Assembly: GCA_951394405.1 (NCBI GenBank)
Contig: OX596335.1
Span: 1,798,001 to 1,862,000 of the forward strand
Direction: 5' to 3'
Origin: Coprinellus micaceus
Lineage: Eukaryota > Basidiomycota > Agaricomycetes > Agaricales > Psathyrellaceae
DNA length: 64,000 bases
Shown here: piece by piece, positions 11,778 through 28,926 of the stretch
How the letters are laid out: every line of letters begins with the position of its first letter
Numbering within the stretch: the stretch's first letter is position 1
Made by a program: the position numbers and the translations under genes
The notes under the pieces: generated by a model
What the model was told of the DNA's origin: nothing
What the model saw: the letters and a program-made list of their open reading frames with translations, nothing else
The model's database searches: none

Positions 11778-14700
11778 TTCGACGCTTTCATTCGTCGCCT
11801 AGAGGATTGCTAGACACGCACAATCCGACGCCCTCCGATACACCGCTGTCACCTCGCTCCCCTGCTTTGTTTACTACGGTCTAATGATCATTGCTATTCT
11901 AATTGGACGATGCCCGTGCAATGGACCGGCCGACCTTGTGCGTAGCTCCGAATAAGCGATGGGTGAAGCGTTTGGCGGTACAGTGTGTGGACACCACCTT
12001 GGCTAGGTGGGTGAGCTTTTTACTCGCAGTGCCGAGCGCCTCGACTGCGCCTGTGCACGCGTCGAACGGGTAAGATTGCATTTCGTTCTATCATGGTCGC
12101 CATTCGTCGGGTCGGGCTTGGCTCACCGTAACGCAGCGACGGACGGACATATCGAGTCTACTATAGGTCCACACCGCTGCGCTTTGTCACCAATGATTTT
12201 GAATAGGCGGATGAGAGCGGAATGGAAGGAGACGAGAGGCTCGGCGTATCGGTCGGTTGAGTGGGGCCGCGTGCCAGTGGCTATAGGACGCGTGCAAGGA
12301 AATAAAAATGAATGAATTGAATGGTCGATGTGCGTCATTAGGCACTTTGTGGAATGGACCCGGCCAGATGCAGCGGTTTTGAACATGGAACTGCTGGTAA
12401 TCGTTTAGGCGCTCGGTCCCGGCGCTTTGTGACCGCAGATTCGATGACTGCCAGCGGCTGGAGTGTGACCGTGACACAGGCGTCATCCACTCCAGATCAA
12501 AACACTAGACGGGGTATCTCTCATTCCTCTTTCGATACACACTCCCCAATGCCCCAGGGAAGGCATGGTTCGAAGGCGAATTCATTACACGCCTACAATG
12601 CTGACCCCTGATTCCCGTACACAATTGATACATCCGCTCGATGACTAAGCGGGCCCTTTTCGATGATCCCTTGAATCCAGTGAACTGTTCTTCCAGGGTG
12701 CGACAGGTGCTTTGGTAGATCTGCATTATTTCTTCATTACACTCTTTGCGAGAAATTATTGGGGCTATGTGTGGATTGGTTTTCGGAGGGGGAGCGATAA
12801 CGGCGGCTCCGCTCCGCTGATGTGGGTCCAAGGGTAGTGCGGGCGTTGCCTCTTTCGTGGCGTAATGTGCGATTGACGAAGAAGTCGGGAAGCAGGGAGA
12901 GGAGACCCAGGAGTGGACTCTTTGGGACCGTAGGCAGCGATGATTTAGATCTGGGGGATGCAAGCCGCGGGAAAGGGAGGGAAACCGGTGGTTGCGTAGG
13001 CTTCGTGGTGCCCAGTGGGCGCTTCTTCTCAGGCTGACTTCCTTTCCGGGGATTCCTTTTACCATTCTGGCTTCCGGGTTGCACGGTCCTTGGAGGGGCA
13101 AGTTCCATGGGTTCAGACGACATGAAAGGAAGTACTGTGCATTATGATCGATTGATCGGTGGTGTGCTGGTTTGCTTGGAGCCCTGTCGGAAATTTCATG
13201 CAGACGCTTCGAGTGATCAATTGAGTGCAGAGCGTCTCCCAAGATCGGACTGAGAGTCACCGGTATGTTGCTTCAACAGTGCCTCATCGAAATTATCTTA
13301 CCAGGGTACGGCTGCCTGCAAGCAACAGCAGGTACCCTCCAGTGTGATTTCAGCCTTGAACGCGGGCCCGCCTGTCAGTTGAGCGTAACCACGCTCGCAG
13401 GATTTAAGCGCCCGTCCCGATTTGGATGTCCAAATTTCTCATCATCTCATCGTTCTGATGCGCCGCCGCCGCCCTCCAAAGAACCTGACCGCGGCGCCCC
13501 GGCAGACCACCTCCCCCATATTCCAACCGTACGGTAAGCGTTGCGTTAGGTGGTGTTGGCCTGTAATTAGCACCCGGTCAACATCGGTGAATGAGCATGT
13601 GCTCTCCGGCGCTTGACGGTAGTACCCGGTATCGGTTGCATAGGTGCCCTTGCCCTGCGCCCAGCCACGATCGAGCATGTTTTTATGGCACGCTAGGACA
13701 GACTGCGGCCGAATGTATTCAATTGTTGAGGCCGAGTGGCGGGTGTTGTAAACGAGCTTGGGTTAGGGCGGATATCGCATCGGATGAAGGCGGGTAGGTA
13801 CCGGCCTGTACTAGTAGTCGCACACCAATTCCCAAGCGAAAACGAATGGAAGTGGACACCACTTAGTTGTACACGTAAGCCTCAGGACCTGACGTTTGGA
13901 CGCCTGACCGCGCGGGGTGAGCGCTTGAGCGGCAGCGCTATTCTCGTTCCCGGCATTCTTGATTCCAGGTGGAGAGACTCAAAGTAAACCCGTTCAGAGG
14001 ACGACACGACTTTTCCCGCGCGTATCAGAACACAATTGCTATCGCTAACGCCAGCCCCGGAAGTGGGCACAGTTCTCTAGAGCTCTCCGCGGCGAACGGT
14101 ACGTAGGCGGTCTGCTTTGGTCTTTTGTGAAGTGAAATGAAATCGTGTGCCTTGGTGATGGTGCGCGGGTGGTTCGGTGACAACCGAACTGAGTGTCCAT
14201 GTTTGCTTTGCGGGTTTTTCTGCGCAACCTTCTTTGGAGTAAACACTTGCTATTGGGATCGTGTGAGACACAGACTCTGTGGTGACTCACAAGGGAAGGC
14301 ACTAGAAGATCTGGAGATTTAGAGGAGTCGCGAGGATGAACCTGGATGAACCTTGAAGCTCTGTGTTCTTGGCCTACGTTGTTGCCTGATGCCGTGCCTC
14401 TGGGTGCAGTGGGTCACTATGACCGCGTAAAGTACAACGAACATTTGCTTTCGTTTGCCGCTGCGGAACAGTCGTGGAGTGTTTAACGACATCCCTCCCT
14501 ATACCTCCACCAACTTCCCCGCCCCCGCAGTGGCATGGATCGGCCAGACAATCAGCAAATGGTGCTCGTGGTTGGCCGCGGCCGTCTGCGACAGCCTTGA
14601 CAAGTCTTTCAGAATGACAAGGCCAAAGTACCACTGTTGATGACTGCAGTGGTCGACGTACCAATGACGGCAAGCGTCACCAGAGGAAGAAGCTTCGCGA

Positions 14701-15496
14701 TATATTGTCGACATGCTCTTGAGAGCGTAAGCACGGATCGACAGTGGATTGTCACTGGACTCTACCCTACGGAGGTATGGGGCTGTATCGTACGCTTGTC
14801 GTATACTCCTCCTGGGTCGCCTCATGTCCTTGGCGGTCCCTGGGATTTAAGCTGATTTAAGGCATGCTCCTGGGTCGCTCCGACCCCGAAAAAAGAAGGA
14901 CTCAATTCCGCCAGTAAGCAAACCGTATATGCTTTGCAGTCACGAGCTTTCCCCCCAGCTACAAGGCACACGAGTCAGTGAAAGTTCGCAGATGAATGGC
15001 AAGCCATCCCCTTTGCACTCCAGAGCGGCTAACCACAGCGTAGACGATGACAGGGCCTCCACGATCGACGGCAGCACTTTTCTCAATCCCGAAACTCGCG
15101 AAGCGTTACAGCTGACCGACCCGCGTTCATGCACATGTTCGGTCCCAGGAAAGGAGTATCACGATTTTATGTGCGGTCAACCGTAGCGATTGTCATCAGC
15201 ACGTCCGACGCTGTCCGATGGCACGGTGCAGACCAAGGCATTGGGAGGCGGACGCTGTTAAATGCTCCATGGTGCCAGTGGACATCTAGTGACGCGCCTG
15301 GTTACGGTCACCGGAGCGGTGAACCCGAAAGTCTAAGGGCTCAACGACAGACAAGCTAATGTAGTAGAAAATCGGAAATAGGGGCTGCTGCTAGACCCGA
15401 GATGCATTGCGGGAGGCGATAGGAGCAGTGGCGATGTAGCACGAAGTCGGGATATCGACGACGCGTTATTTACGCGAGTGAGGAAATGAATTACTT
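11778..15496. other. Intergenic region without a recognisable gene
   Basis: No domain or coherent exon chain found. The longest minus-strand frames (12,505-13,260 and 12,737-13,123) overlap in different registers, are rich in Pro/Ser/Arg and show no family features. TTTAGGCGCTCG lies near 12,403 and TTTAAGCGCCCG near 13,403, variants of the word seen elsewhere in the gene region. Confidence 0.4.
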
Positions 15497-16900
15497 CTAC
15501 CCGACGAAGCTACTGGAACGGCCACATCTCCAATGCACTTCGTCGAGCTTCAAAGTCCCAATAGACGTCTTCGCTCTTCGACTGGTGTCGGGATTGACGA
15601 CCTGTATGTCATATCCATCAAACCACAAAAGCACCTCGCTGCCTCCTTCGACAGGTAATCCATCCAAAGCCACACTTGCAAACAGGCCACTGCTTCCAGG
15701 AATGGGACGCCAGCTTTCCCTGCACCTCGGAACGGTATAGAACTCCAGGTTCACGCTGGTTTGGCGATACCAGGACGGGATCGCGGTTGAGGGGGATGTG
15801 CCATCGCACGAACGCTTCTAGGTCGTCTTCGAGCTGGCGGTCCGCATCACGTACGGTCCGTTGTGTCGCGGAATAACCAGCAATGATTGGAGCGCGTTGG
15901 ACGATTGCATCCAGAGAGAGAGCACGAACGGGCGGCGTAATGGCTGGATCATGCGGGGGAGTAGTTTCGCTCAGAGGGGTGTAATCGATCGAGATTATGT
16001 CTTCCAGAGTTGTGTTCGAATACAAGGACAGGCGTGCAATGGGGTTGGATGAAGGGTCCCTATCTTCCGTACGAACGTGAAGGCACCCTTTACTGCTGTG
16101 GGAGACGAGGAAGGAAGATCCGTCTGGATTGAAGACGAGAGAGGGATGATTCCCGTATTCTGGTTTGCACGGCCCTTCGAGAAGGCGCAGGAGGTCGTGC
16201 AAATGAACACCAAATGTCCTTCGGAATCGCCCAACAGATGTAGCGAGAGACAGAACACGTTTGCGCTGGGTAAATGATAGGTCAAAGGGGAGGATGAGTG
16301 AACTGTACAATGGCGATTGGGACTGGGCAATTGGGACAGTGGCTAAATAGATCATGAGTTGTTGCGTAGGAGAAGCTGGGACGACGAGCTTACCTCTGGC
16401 GAAGCGAATAAGACTTCCATGGCTTGGGTAACATTTGAGACGTCGTCTTCTTGACGTATCACGTTCCAGAGTTGGATGGGAGGCTCTTTCGAGTCGCTGC
16501 CCCATGCATCCACTACGATAGGGCCATTTCCACGGCGAACTAGTCAGCCTTTGGCAAGTAGGGAGGTATCGAAGCGGGAAGTAGCCATAGATAGAACGAA
16601 TCTGTCCGATTCGTCGATGTACACCCCAAGTATCCGGGACGCTTGCTGGCGGTCAACAGTGCGCTTCGGCTGAGGCCGAAGGTGATGCACTGCAAGCCAT
16701 ACGGCCCCAGAGACGAGGGCAATTTGGATTCCAAGCCAGGTGAGTTTGTCGTGGTTCATGAGAGAGTTCCATGATGGCTGCACGTAGGCGGCAACGTATC
16801 CAACGGCCTGGGCGGCTATGACCTCGGATGGGCGCTGACTCTTGAGTCTTGACAGTGGGAGAAACTGGCGCCGAATGATTGGTGATGGATGACATAACAT
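15497..16900 (-). CDS. Unresolved multi-exon protein, possible beta-propeller with a membrane segment
   Basis: The first exon starts at 16,900 and has a hydrophobic stretch (TWLGIQIALVSGAVWLAV) that could span a membrane. A branch-acceptor pair (CTGAC, TAG) near 16,545 leads to a piece with GPIVVDAWGSDSKEPP then IQLWNV, followed by a GTAAGC donor near 16,430. The next piece (about 15,760-16,310) contains LVFNPDGSSFLVSHSSKG, which resembles WD40 blades. The last piece (15,497-15,754) continues in another register (GLFASVALDGLPVEGGSEVLLWFDGYD) to a TAG stop. Between the last two pieces I found no intron of normal size, so there may be a frameshift or a splice I did not see. The start codon lies 54 bp from that of the divergent Prp16 gene. 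I do not recognise the family; WD40 is a weak inference. Confidence 0.4.
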
Positions 16901-16954
16901 AACGCCTCAAGGCCTTGACTTTCGACCACCATCACCCGAGTTCAGGTCCTCGCC
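16901..16954. promoter_or_regulatory. Very short bidirectional promoter
   Basis: Only 54 bp separate the start codons of the minus-strand unresolved gene and the plus-strand Prp16 gene. Any core promoter must be shared or overlap the first exons. No TATA box is visible. The arrangement is inferred from the two start choices, of which the Prp16 one is firm. Confidence 0.45.
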
Positions 16955-21559
<4,605 letters not shown>

Positions 21560-21695
21560 TTGTCGAAATATGCTGTACATGGATGTAATGTTGTGCTTTA
21601 ATGGAGTGTTGATAGCCGAAAGTGTTTCTATGGAGATAACGGAGGCTTGGTGGCCAAGGTGAAGCGGGACAACTTGAAAGCAGAAACCCCAGTTG

Positions 21696-23885
21696 ATGAT
21701 GCCAGCTCCCGTCTCCCAGTCTCCCTCATCGACCATGGCCAGTTCAAGTGCCATGCAACGGGCGATGGCCTATAATTCCCATGAGTCTCCCCTCACGTCG
21801 CTGGTGAGGAGAGCGTCGTCACGCCGTGTCCAGCAACCTCCCCCGTTGCCGGCGATCACTTTTCAATACGACGACACCCCGACCAGCCAGGATCCATCCC
21901 AACACAACACCGACTTCAAGCCACCACATTCGCCACTTCTGCATGGCCACTTTGCCAGGGACTCCTACGCGACAGCCTCGTCTTACGAGAACTCGTCGTT
22001 GTTCGACTCGTCAGCCAGCGGAAACACCAGCCGGGTGCAAAGCTTCAACTCGAACGCATACCCCGATTCCGAAATTGACTACCGCTACCAGTACGATAAT
22101 GACAGCGCCTACGGAGGGGTCGAGTACTCTCAACCGGATATGAACTCTGCCCCTGCCCTTCGAGATTCGTGGAGGAGCACTGCGACGACGAGTACGGTGC
22201 GACCAGGCGCAGCAACCATTGATCCTCGTGCGGTCCAAGCAGGCGACAGAAACACCTATTCATGGGCTGACGACTTTGGCGACGAGTACTACGCTGACGG
22301 CAGTTCCTCCACCTCTCCCCCGATGGCCGTTGTCCTCCCGGGAGTAACATCGTCACCACCGTCGACGGCCCCAGCGAATTCCCAAATCCCACCACGACCT
22401 CGTTCAGGCTGCGAGTCCGACGATCAACTGCGCACCGCGGGGCGGACCCCTGTAACCAAGCCCATCTCTTCCAACTTCTCTCGGCCACGGCCACCTCCCC
22501 CTCCAGAGAACACCGAGGAGCAGAAGCGGCAGGTCCTCCAACGGAATTTGAACCGCCAGCGGTCTCAGTCGCCCGGCTCCGCGTTTCAGAGCACACCGTC
22601 CAGTCTGCGAAATCAAGTCAGCAGCAGTAGTAGCAGTGGGAACGGCACCCCCGGGGGACAGCCTCCCCCTTCGCAAGCAAGAGACGCAAACGCGAACGCA
22701 CAAGGCCAAGGTAAACCAGCATCGCCTTCGAGCGCTGTGCTCACCAGCAGTACATATGGTGCTTCAAGTCCCAGTTCGCTTTCCCCACTGCCCCCACCTC
22801 AGCCCAAACCACCACCCATGGTCATCTACCAGTCCTCACCCCATTCAACGTCGAGGTCGTCACTGTCACCGAGAGACGCTTTGTCTACTCAGTCGTTATC
22901 AGGACAGCACAACACATCGGGATTGACCCATCAACGACTGCAGGGGCCAGCTGGCGCTGCAGCACCGCGGGTAGAGTCCACATATAGCGTCTATTCTAAC
23001 TACTCATATTACTCCTACGATACCGCCGCCCCATCACCTACGGGGAGTGCGTTCAGCAACTCGTCTGATCCGTTCAACGCCAACCACCGACCAGAGAACG
23101 GATCGAATAGCAATTTAGCTGTCCCCTCCCCTAATAATTCGAAGCAACCCAACACTCGGTCTCCTCTCTCGTCTTCCGTCAATGTCAACAATATATCAAT
23201 ACCCCCAGATCCCGTCACCTCCAAAACCGTACAAGAACCTCGTTCGGCACTCGACTTTCTCTTGCTGGGAATCGAGCACCACGAAGCGGACCGCCTTAAT
23301 GAAAGTGCGAGGTGTTTCGAGCGTAGCGCGACGGAGGGTGGTGGGTGTGGTGTGGGGATGCTGATGTGGGGACTTACGCTGAGACATGGGTGGGGTTGTC
23401 CAAAGAATGAGAAGCAGGCTTTTAAGTGGCTTCAGAGGGCGGCTGAGAGCGCCGTAGGTGATTTGGAGGCGACCAGGGCGAGGGGGATTAAGGATACGAG
23501 TGTTGTCAGGGTGAGTGTCGCGCCGTCAGGAGGAGGGATGATACGCTGATGCATTTACAGAGTGAACTTGTGCTAGCGATCTATGAAGTCGGGCAGTGTT
23601 TCTTCCAGGGCTGGGGTGTTCCGAGGGACCAGAAGATGGCTTTCGTACGTGCCTCCTCCTTGGATCCCTTCGCGTTAACTGACCCCTCTTGCACCGTAGA
23701 GCTACTATAAGCTAGCCGCGGAGCTTGGAGATGCTGACGCTCAGATGGATGTGGCGTTCTGTTTAACGAACGGCAAGGGATGCAAGAAGGACAAGAAGGA
23801 GGCAGCCAAATGGTATAGGGCGGCCGTGGAGCAGGGTCAGAGCGATGTCGGGCTTGCTTGGATTTACAAAGACAAATATCAATGA
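21696..23885 (+). CDS. Sel1-like repeat protein, Dsf2-type
   Basis: Three exons (21,696-23,510; 23,561-23,644; 23,700-23,885) give 694 aa. The first about 510 residues are Ser/Pro/Gln/Asn-rich and probably disordered, with a Tyr-rich patch (YSVYSNYSYYSYD). The C-terminal 180 residues form Sel1-type alpha-alpha repeats: LDFLLLGIEHHEADRL, ESARCFERSATEGG, WGCPKNEKQAFKWLQRAAE, then YEVGQCFFQGWGVPRDQKM, YYKLAAELGDADAQ and KKDKKEAAKWYRAA. Such repeats are protein-interaction scaffolds; fungal relatives (yeast Dsf2, more distantly Skt5/Chs4) are linked to the cell surface and bud or septum sites, which is family knowledge only. The gene follows Prp16 on the same strand with 136 bp between stop and start. 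An ATG doublet opens the frame; the first ATG was used. Confidence 0.85.
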
Positions 23886-24146
23886 TATATACTTGGTTAC
23901 TGGCGTGCTTGCCACTCCTAACACCCTCGTTTTCGACGAGATGTCCCCTCCCTACTTGAAAGTGTGAAATATGCTTTGAGCTTCGACGGTCGCTCTGAAA
24001 AAGTCGGCTAGTGTACATACACGAAGAATAATCAACATCTCTAATAGTACATTATCGATACATACAACATAGCAAGAAGCATTCCGCTTGATTCCGACCC
24101 GTCTAGATTTCCGCCAATTCTTACATTCGACCTCGACCACCAGCTC

Positions 24147-24972
24147 CTAATTGTAATCGTCCAGATCGGCCCAGCCGCCTTTATCTCGAGCGCCACCCTG
24201 CCTGCCCATCTTCGTCTTGTCCTTTGCCTTCCGCCCTCCGAGTTCTTTGTACATCTCACGCATCTCCAGCTTATCAGGGCGTTCCGTGGCCACATCCTGC
24301 TGTTCCCATATCTCCTCCTTGAGTTGGGCACGTGTGGGTGAGTGTTGGCGAGAAGCCATGCGGGATTCTCGTCGGGATTGACGAGAGATGACGGGAGGTT
24401 CGCGTTCTTTCTGGGTCTTTCCGTACATGGTACGCTGGAAGCCAGGGTGGGTTAAAGGTTCGGAACGCAATCCGAAGGAGAGGGGCGTACCCAGTTTTGC
24501 TTCGACTCTCGCTTTGTCCACTTGCCTGGGGGCAAGCTCTCGTCGTGGAAGTTCTCCTTGCGATACAGTTGGAACCATACTGCAGGTCGTCAGGAGATGG
24601 GTATTGAAATGGGACGGACTGGTCCTTACCGTAGTTCAGAGTCTGACTCTTACTCCACTTCTTGCTCACTAGGGAGCACCTCGAGAGATCCCGAATTGAT
24701 AGCCGATTGAAGATGCGTTGGGAGATCTCGGTGGGAAAAGCGCGCAGTGGATCTGTCTTGCTCTTGGTAGATGCTGAAGGGAGGTATAGTGGTCCTCGAG
24801 CAGAACGGGCGCTAGAGCGGGTAGGAGAGGAGGGACGGGTGCCTCCAGGAGTCCCAGGTGCCGAGACAACGTTGACGAGCTCATCGTCGCTGTCACCTCC
24901 GAGATCGCGCTCCTGCTCCCTGCCCCGAGTGTTCTGCAGCTGCGACTTAAGAATACCCTGGCGAAGACTCAT
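24147..24972 (-). CDS. F-box protein
   Basis: Minus-strand exons 24,972-24,630, 24,579-24,491 and 24,434-24,147 join in frame to 239 aa (introns 50 and 56 nt). The N-terminus is Ser/Pro/Arg-rich. An F-box occupies about 75-125: DPLRAFPTEISQRIFNRLS, then RDLSRCSLVSKKW and, over the splice, TLNYVWFQLYRKENF. F-box proteins recruit substrates to SCF (Skp1-cullin) ubiquitin ligases through Skp1. No WD40 or LRR substrate domain follows; the remainder is basic and acidic (many Arg, Lys, Glu, Gln) and ends in an aromatic-acidic tail GGWADLDDYN, a candidate interaction motif. It is convergent with the Sel1 gene (261 bp between stops). The substrate is unknown. Confidence 0.85.
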
Positions 24973-25056
24973 GATGGTGGATTAGATTAAAGAAACCCTA
25001 TGCTACGCAGGGTATATATAGGCGCTGACAAAGCATGGGCATGACATCATGTCAAG

Positions 25057-26646
<1,590 letters not shown>

Positions 26647-26723
26647 AAGTGCCTTGTGTTGTGAATGTTGTGAACCAAAGGCCCGGGGCGCGTGAGATTA
26701 GCCTCAGAACAAGGAGCAAGAGC

Positions 26724-26795
26724 ACACCGATGGTGAAGTGGTTATCATGCTTGCCTTCCAAGCAAGCGGCACGGGTTCGATTCCCGTTCGGTGTA
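26724..26795 (+). tRNA. tRNA-Gly (anticodon UCC)
   Basis: A 72-nt cloverleaf without intron. The acceptor stem ACACCGA pairs fully with TCGGTGT, followed by discriminator A. The D arm contains the A-box-like TGGTGAAGTGG. The anticodon stem CTTGC/GCAAG encloses the loop CTTCCAA, giving anticodon TCC. The T arm ACGGG-TTCGATT-CCCGT carries the B box GGTTCGATTCC. CCA is not encoded. The overall layout matches fungal tRNA-Gly(UCC), which reads GGA. Confidence 0.95.
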
Positions 26796-26801
26796 GAAAC
26801 A

Positions 26802-26806
26802 TTTTT
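26802..26806 (+). terminator. RNA polymerase III terminator
   Basis: A run of five T begins 7 nt after the tRNA-Gly 3' end, the usual Pol III stop signal. Confidence 0.8.
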
Positions 26807-26843
26807 CATACACTGCAGAGCTGATTTAGATAGGACCCCCAAT

Positions 26844-27610
26844 TAGGGCTCCAACTATATACTATATGATACCCTATTAATAGGGTACTATCCTATCCCT
26901 ATCCCTATCCCTATAACCCATTTTTGTCGGCTGTACAGTATATGGTATTTATACTATAATACAGGGTGTATAGGGTTGTTAGTTACAGCCCCAGTCATTG
27001 AGTGCTGCAGTGGCCGACTGCTGGTGGGGTGTGTCCGCTCCAGCTATAAGGGTTCGGCCAATTTCCCCTGCCCCTTCCTTCATGGCCTCCGAGACACCAG
27101 GAGCGGATTTCCATAGTAGTTGTCAGGTGACTACACACGCAAACTCAAGGCGCCTAAATTCGCAGCAAACCTCCCTCTTGCTAAAATAATGGCCACACTC
27201 AGACTGTGTTTGCCAATATCCCAATTCCCGGTGACACTGGCAAAAAATGTTTTTGATGAGCGCCTAAATGCATCGCTCTTCTCAGAAGCTCACAGTTGAC
27301 GTTTGAGCCCAAATAACGAATAACTTGTTTGGAACGCGAATAAAGTTGGAAAAGGGTCTACATGTGTGCTCCATGGAGGCTATCTAGCAACTACACACAA
27401 TATTATGGCCTCCGGGTCCCTTGTTTTCAAAGAAAAATGGATGTGCCGGAGGAGGGCGAGTGGCGGCATGAGCAACATGTGACCGATTTCAGTGCCAACA
27501 GCACAACCCTATCCCTATCCCTCTTTATAGGTATTAATACCCTATACTACCCTATACCCTATCCCTATATGGCCCGACCCATATAGGGATAGTATATGGT
27601 TGGAGCCCTA
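26844..27610. mobile_element. Non-autonomous hAT-like element (MITE), copy 1
   Basis: A 767-bp element flanked by a perfect 8-bp duplication CCCCCAAT (26,836-26,843 and 27,611-27,618). The ends form inverted repeats starting TAGGGCTCCAACYATATACT. An 8-bp duplication with TAGGG-like ends is typical of the hAT superfamily. Both subterminal regions hold clusters of CCCTAT (26,893-26,922; 27,506-27,566), probable transposase binding sites by analogy with other hATs. It encodes no protein. It lies 48 bp downstream of the tRNA-Gly gene. Confidence 0.88.
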
Positions 27611-27944
27611 CCCCCAATTCTGCTACCTTTACTTGGCCTTAGGGCTCTAACCACATACCCATAACCCTATCAATCCTATCCCTATAACCCTTTTTGTCAG
27701 CCATATAGTATATTGTATTTATACTATAATACAGGTAGCGTTGCCGCTGCTCAGCTTGAAGTGGCTGAGTGGTGGAGCAGAGCCAGCCAGCTTGGAATCA
27801 GCTTGCCTAATTTGGCATGCAGCTTGAGCTCACTCCAAGTGTGCTGAGCGGTCGCTCGTCATCCAAATTAAGACCTAGTGAACTTCCCACTTCCAGCGGC
27901 TAAAATGAGCAGAAAGCGACTTATTGTGTTATTCTCTTCAAAGT

Positions 27945-28178
27945 ATGGCTGATCTAAGCAAGGAGATGTACTATAACACCTTCAAATCGCGGTCGGAAGA
28001 AGTGGGTGAATTCCTGATGGATGGGCTGCCAAATCAGGAATGTGACCCCCTCTCCCTGTTATGAGACTTGGCCCTTGAGGTCATCCATGTTCAAGAACAA
28101 GCCATGGTTCGGCGCCATACATTTCTAATCAGCATGTACAGTGTCCTTTGTGCTGAATACACAGGGCTTCCAGTGTGA
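27945..28178 (+). pseudogene. Decayed coding fragment inside the nested hAT-like element
   Basis: From ATG 27,945 the frame reads as a normal-looking acidic-hydrophobic peptide for about 78 codons with one internal TGA near 28,062. The piece after the stop keeps protein-like composition (DLALEVIHVQEQAMVRRHTF). I do not recognise it. It may be a captured or residual transposase segment. Confidence 0.3.
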
Positions 28179-28232
28179 ACTGGGCAATACTTGAATTGCT
28201 TCCCAATTTGGAGTGAAGCTGACTGCTCAGCC

Positions 28233-28926
28233 TAGTGTTGCCGAAGTTCAGCTCGGTGCAGCTTGGTGCGGCTGGTGGCGGTTACGGCTCCATCTGGCAA
28301 CGGTTCCAAACTGATGGCCATGGTTTCGGCTCTCATGCAGTTGGGTGTGGCTGGAAGCCGGCTTGAGCCGTTGTGCCCCTGATATGTCCATATTGAGCGA
28401 CTGCGTTGTCTGCGAAATCAATATCCACACCAGAGGTCCTGGAGGGAGCACCCAATCGCCTCATACATGTCACAAATCAGTGTACATACATAAATAGAAG
28501 AGTTTGTTTATGAATATGTAGAGCTGGCACCATGGAAGAAAGGTTTGGGGGATGTTGGGTCCAAGAACAGGGGCCTTGGCTAAAAGTGGCAGTGCGGGCT
28601 CCTCAGCTGAGGCTCAGAAACGAGAATCCTTTCAGCACTCCTCTGAAACCTTGTTCTTGTACTTTCAAATATTATTTTAAGTGTCTAAGAGACCTACGAG
28701 ATAGTTTACAACCCTCCGATGGCAAGGAGAATTGAGTGAGGAGCTGAACAGTGAGGCCACCCCAATTGGGAACGGCTCACGGCTCAAGCCACAATGCCAA
28801 AGTTGGGGCCGCAAGCTGGCGGAAGCCGAACCTGACCAACTGTCAAGCCATCAGTCAGGTTAGGTTCGGCTTTGTGCGGCTCGGTTGGTCGGTTCCACGG
28901 TTTTGAGCCAAACTTCGGCAACACTA
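28233..28926. mobile_element. Third-level nested hAT-like MITE
   Basis: A 694-bp element flanked by the perfect 8-bp duplication GCTCAGCC (28,225-28,232; 28,927-28,934). The terminal inverted repeats start TAGTGTTGCCGAAGTT on both ends. The shared TAGYRTTGCCG start shows it is related to the element it landed in. The interior is rich in GGTTCGGC and GCGGCT words and has no coding frame of note. Confidence 0.9.

Noticed and set aside
12505..13260. 251-codon minus-strand frame and an overlapping 128-codon frame
   Set aside because: Two overlapping registers, Pro/Ser/Arg-rich, no motif and no coherent splice chain; most likely chance frames in GC-rich DNA.
26649..26846. 65-codon frame after NAA38
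   Set aside because: It runs through the tRNA-Gly gene and has no other support.
26893..26922. CCCTAT run as a true telomere or chromosome end
   Set aside because: The hexamer is CCCTAT, not CCCTAA, and lies inside a transposon with target duplications; unique genes continue to the left.
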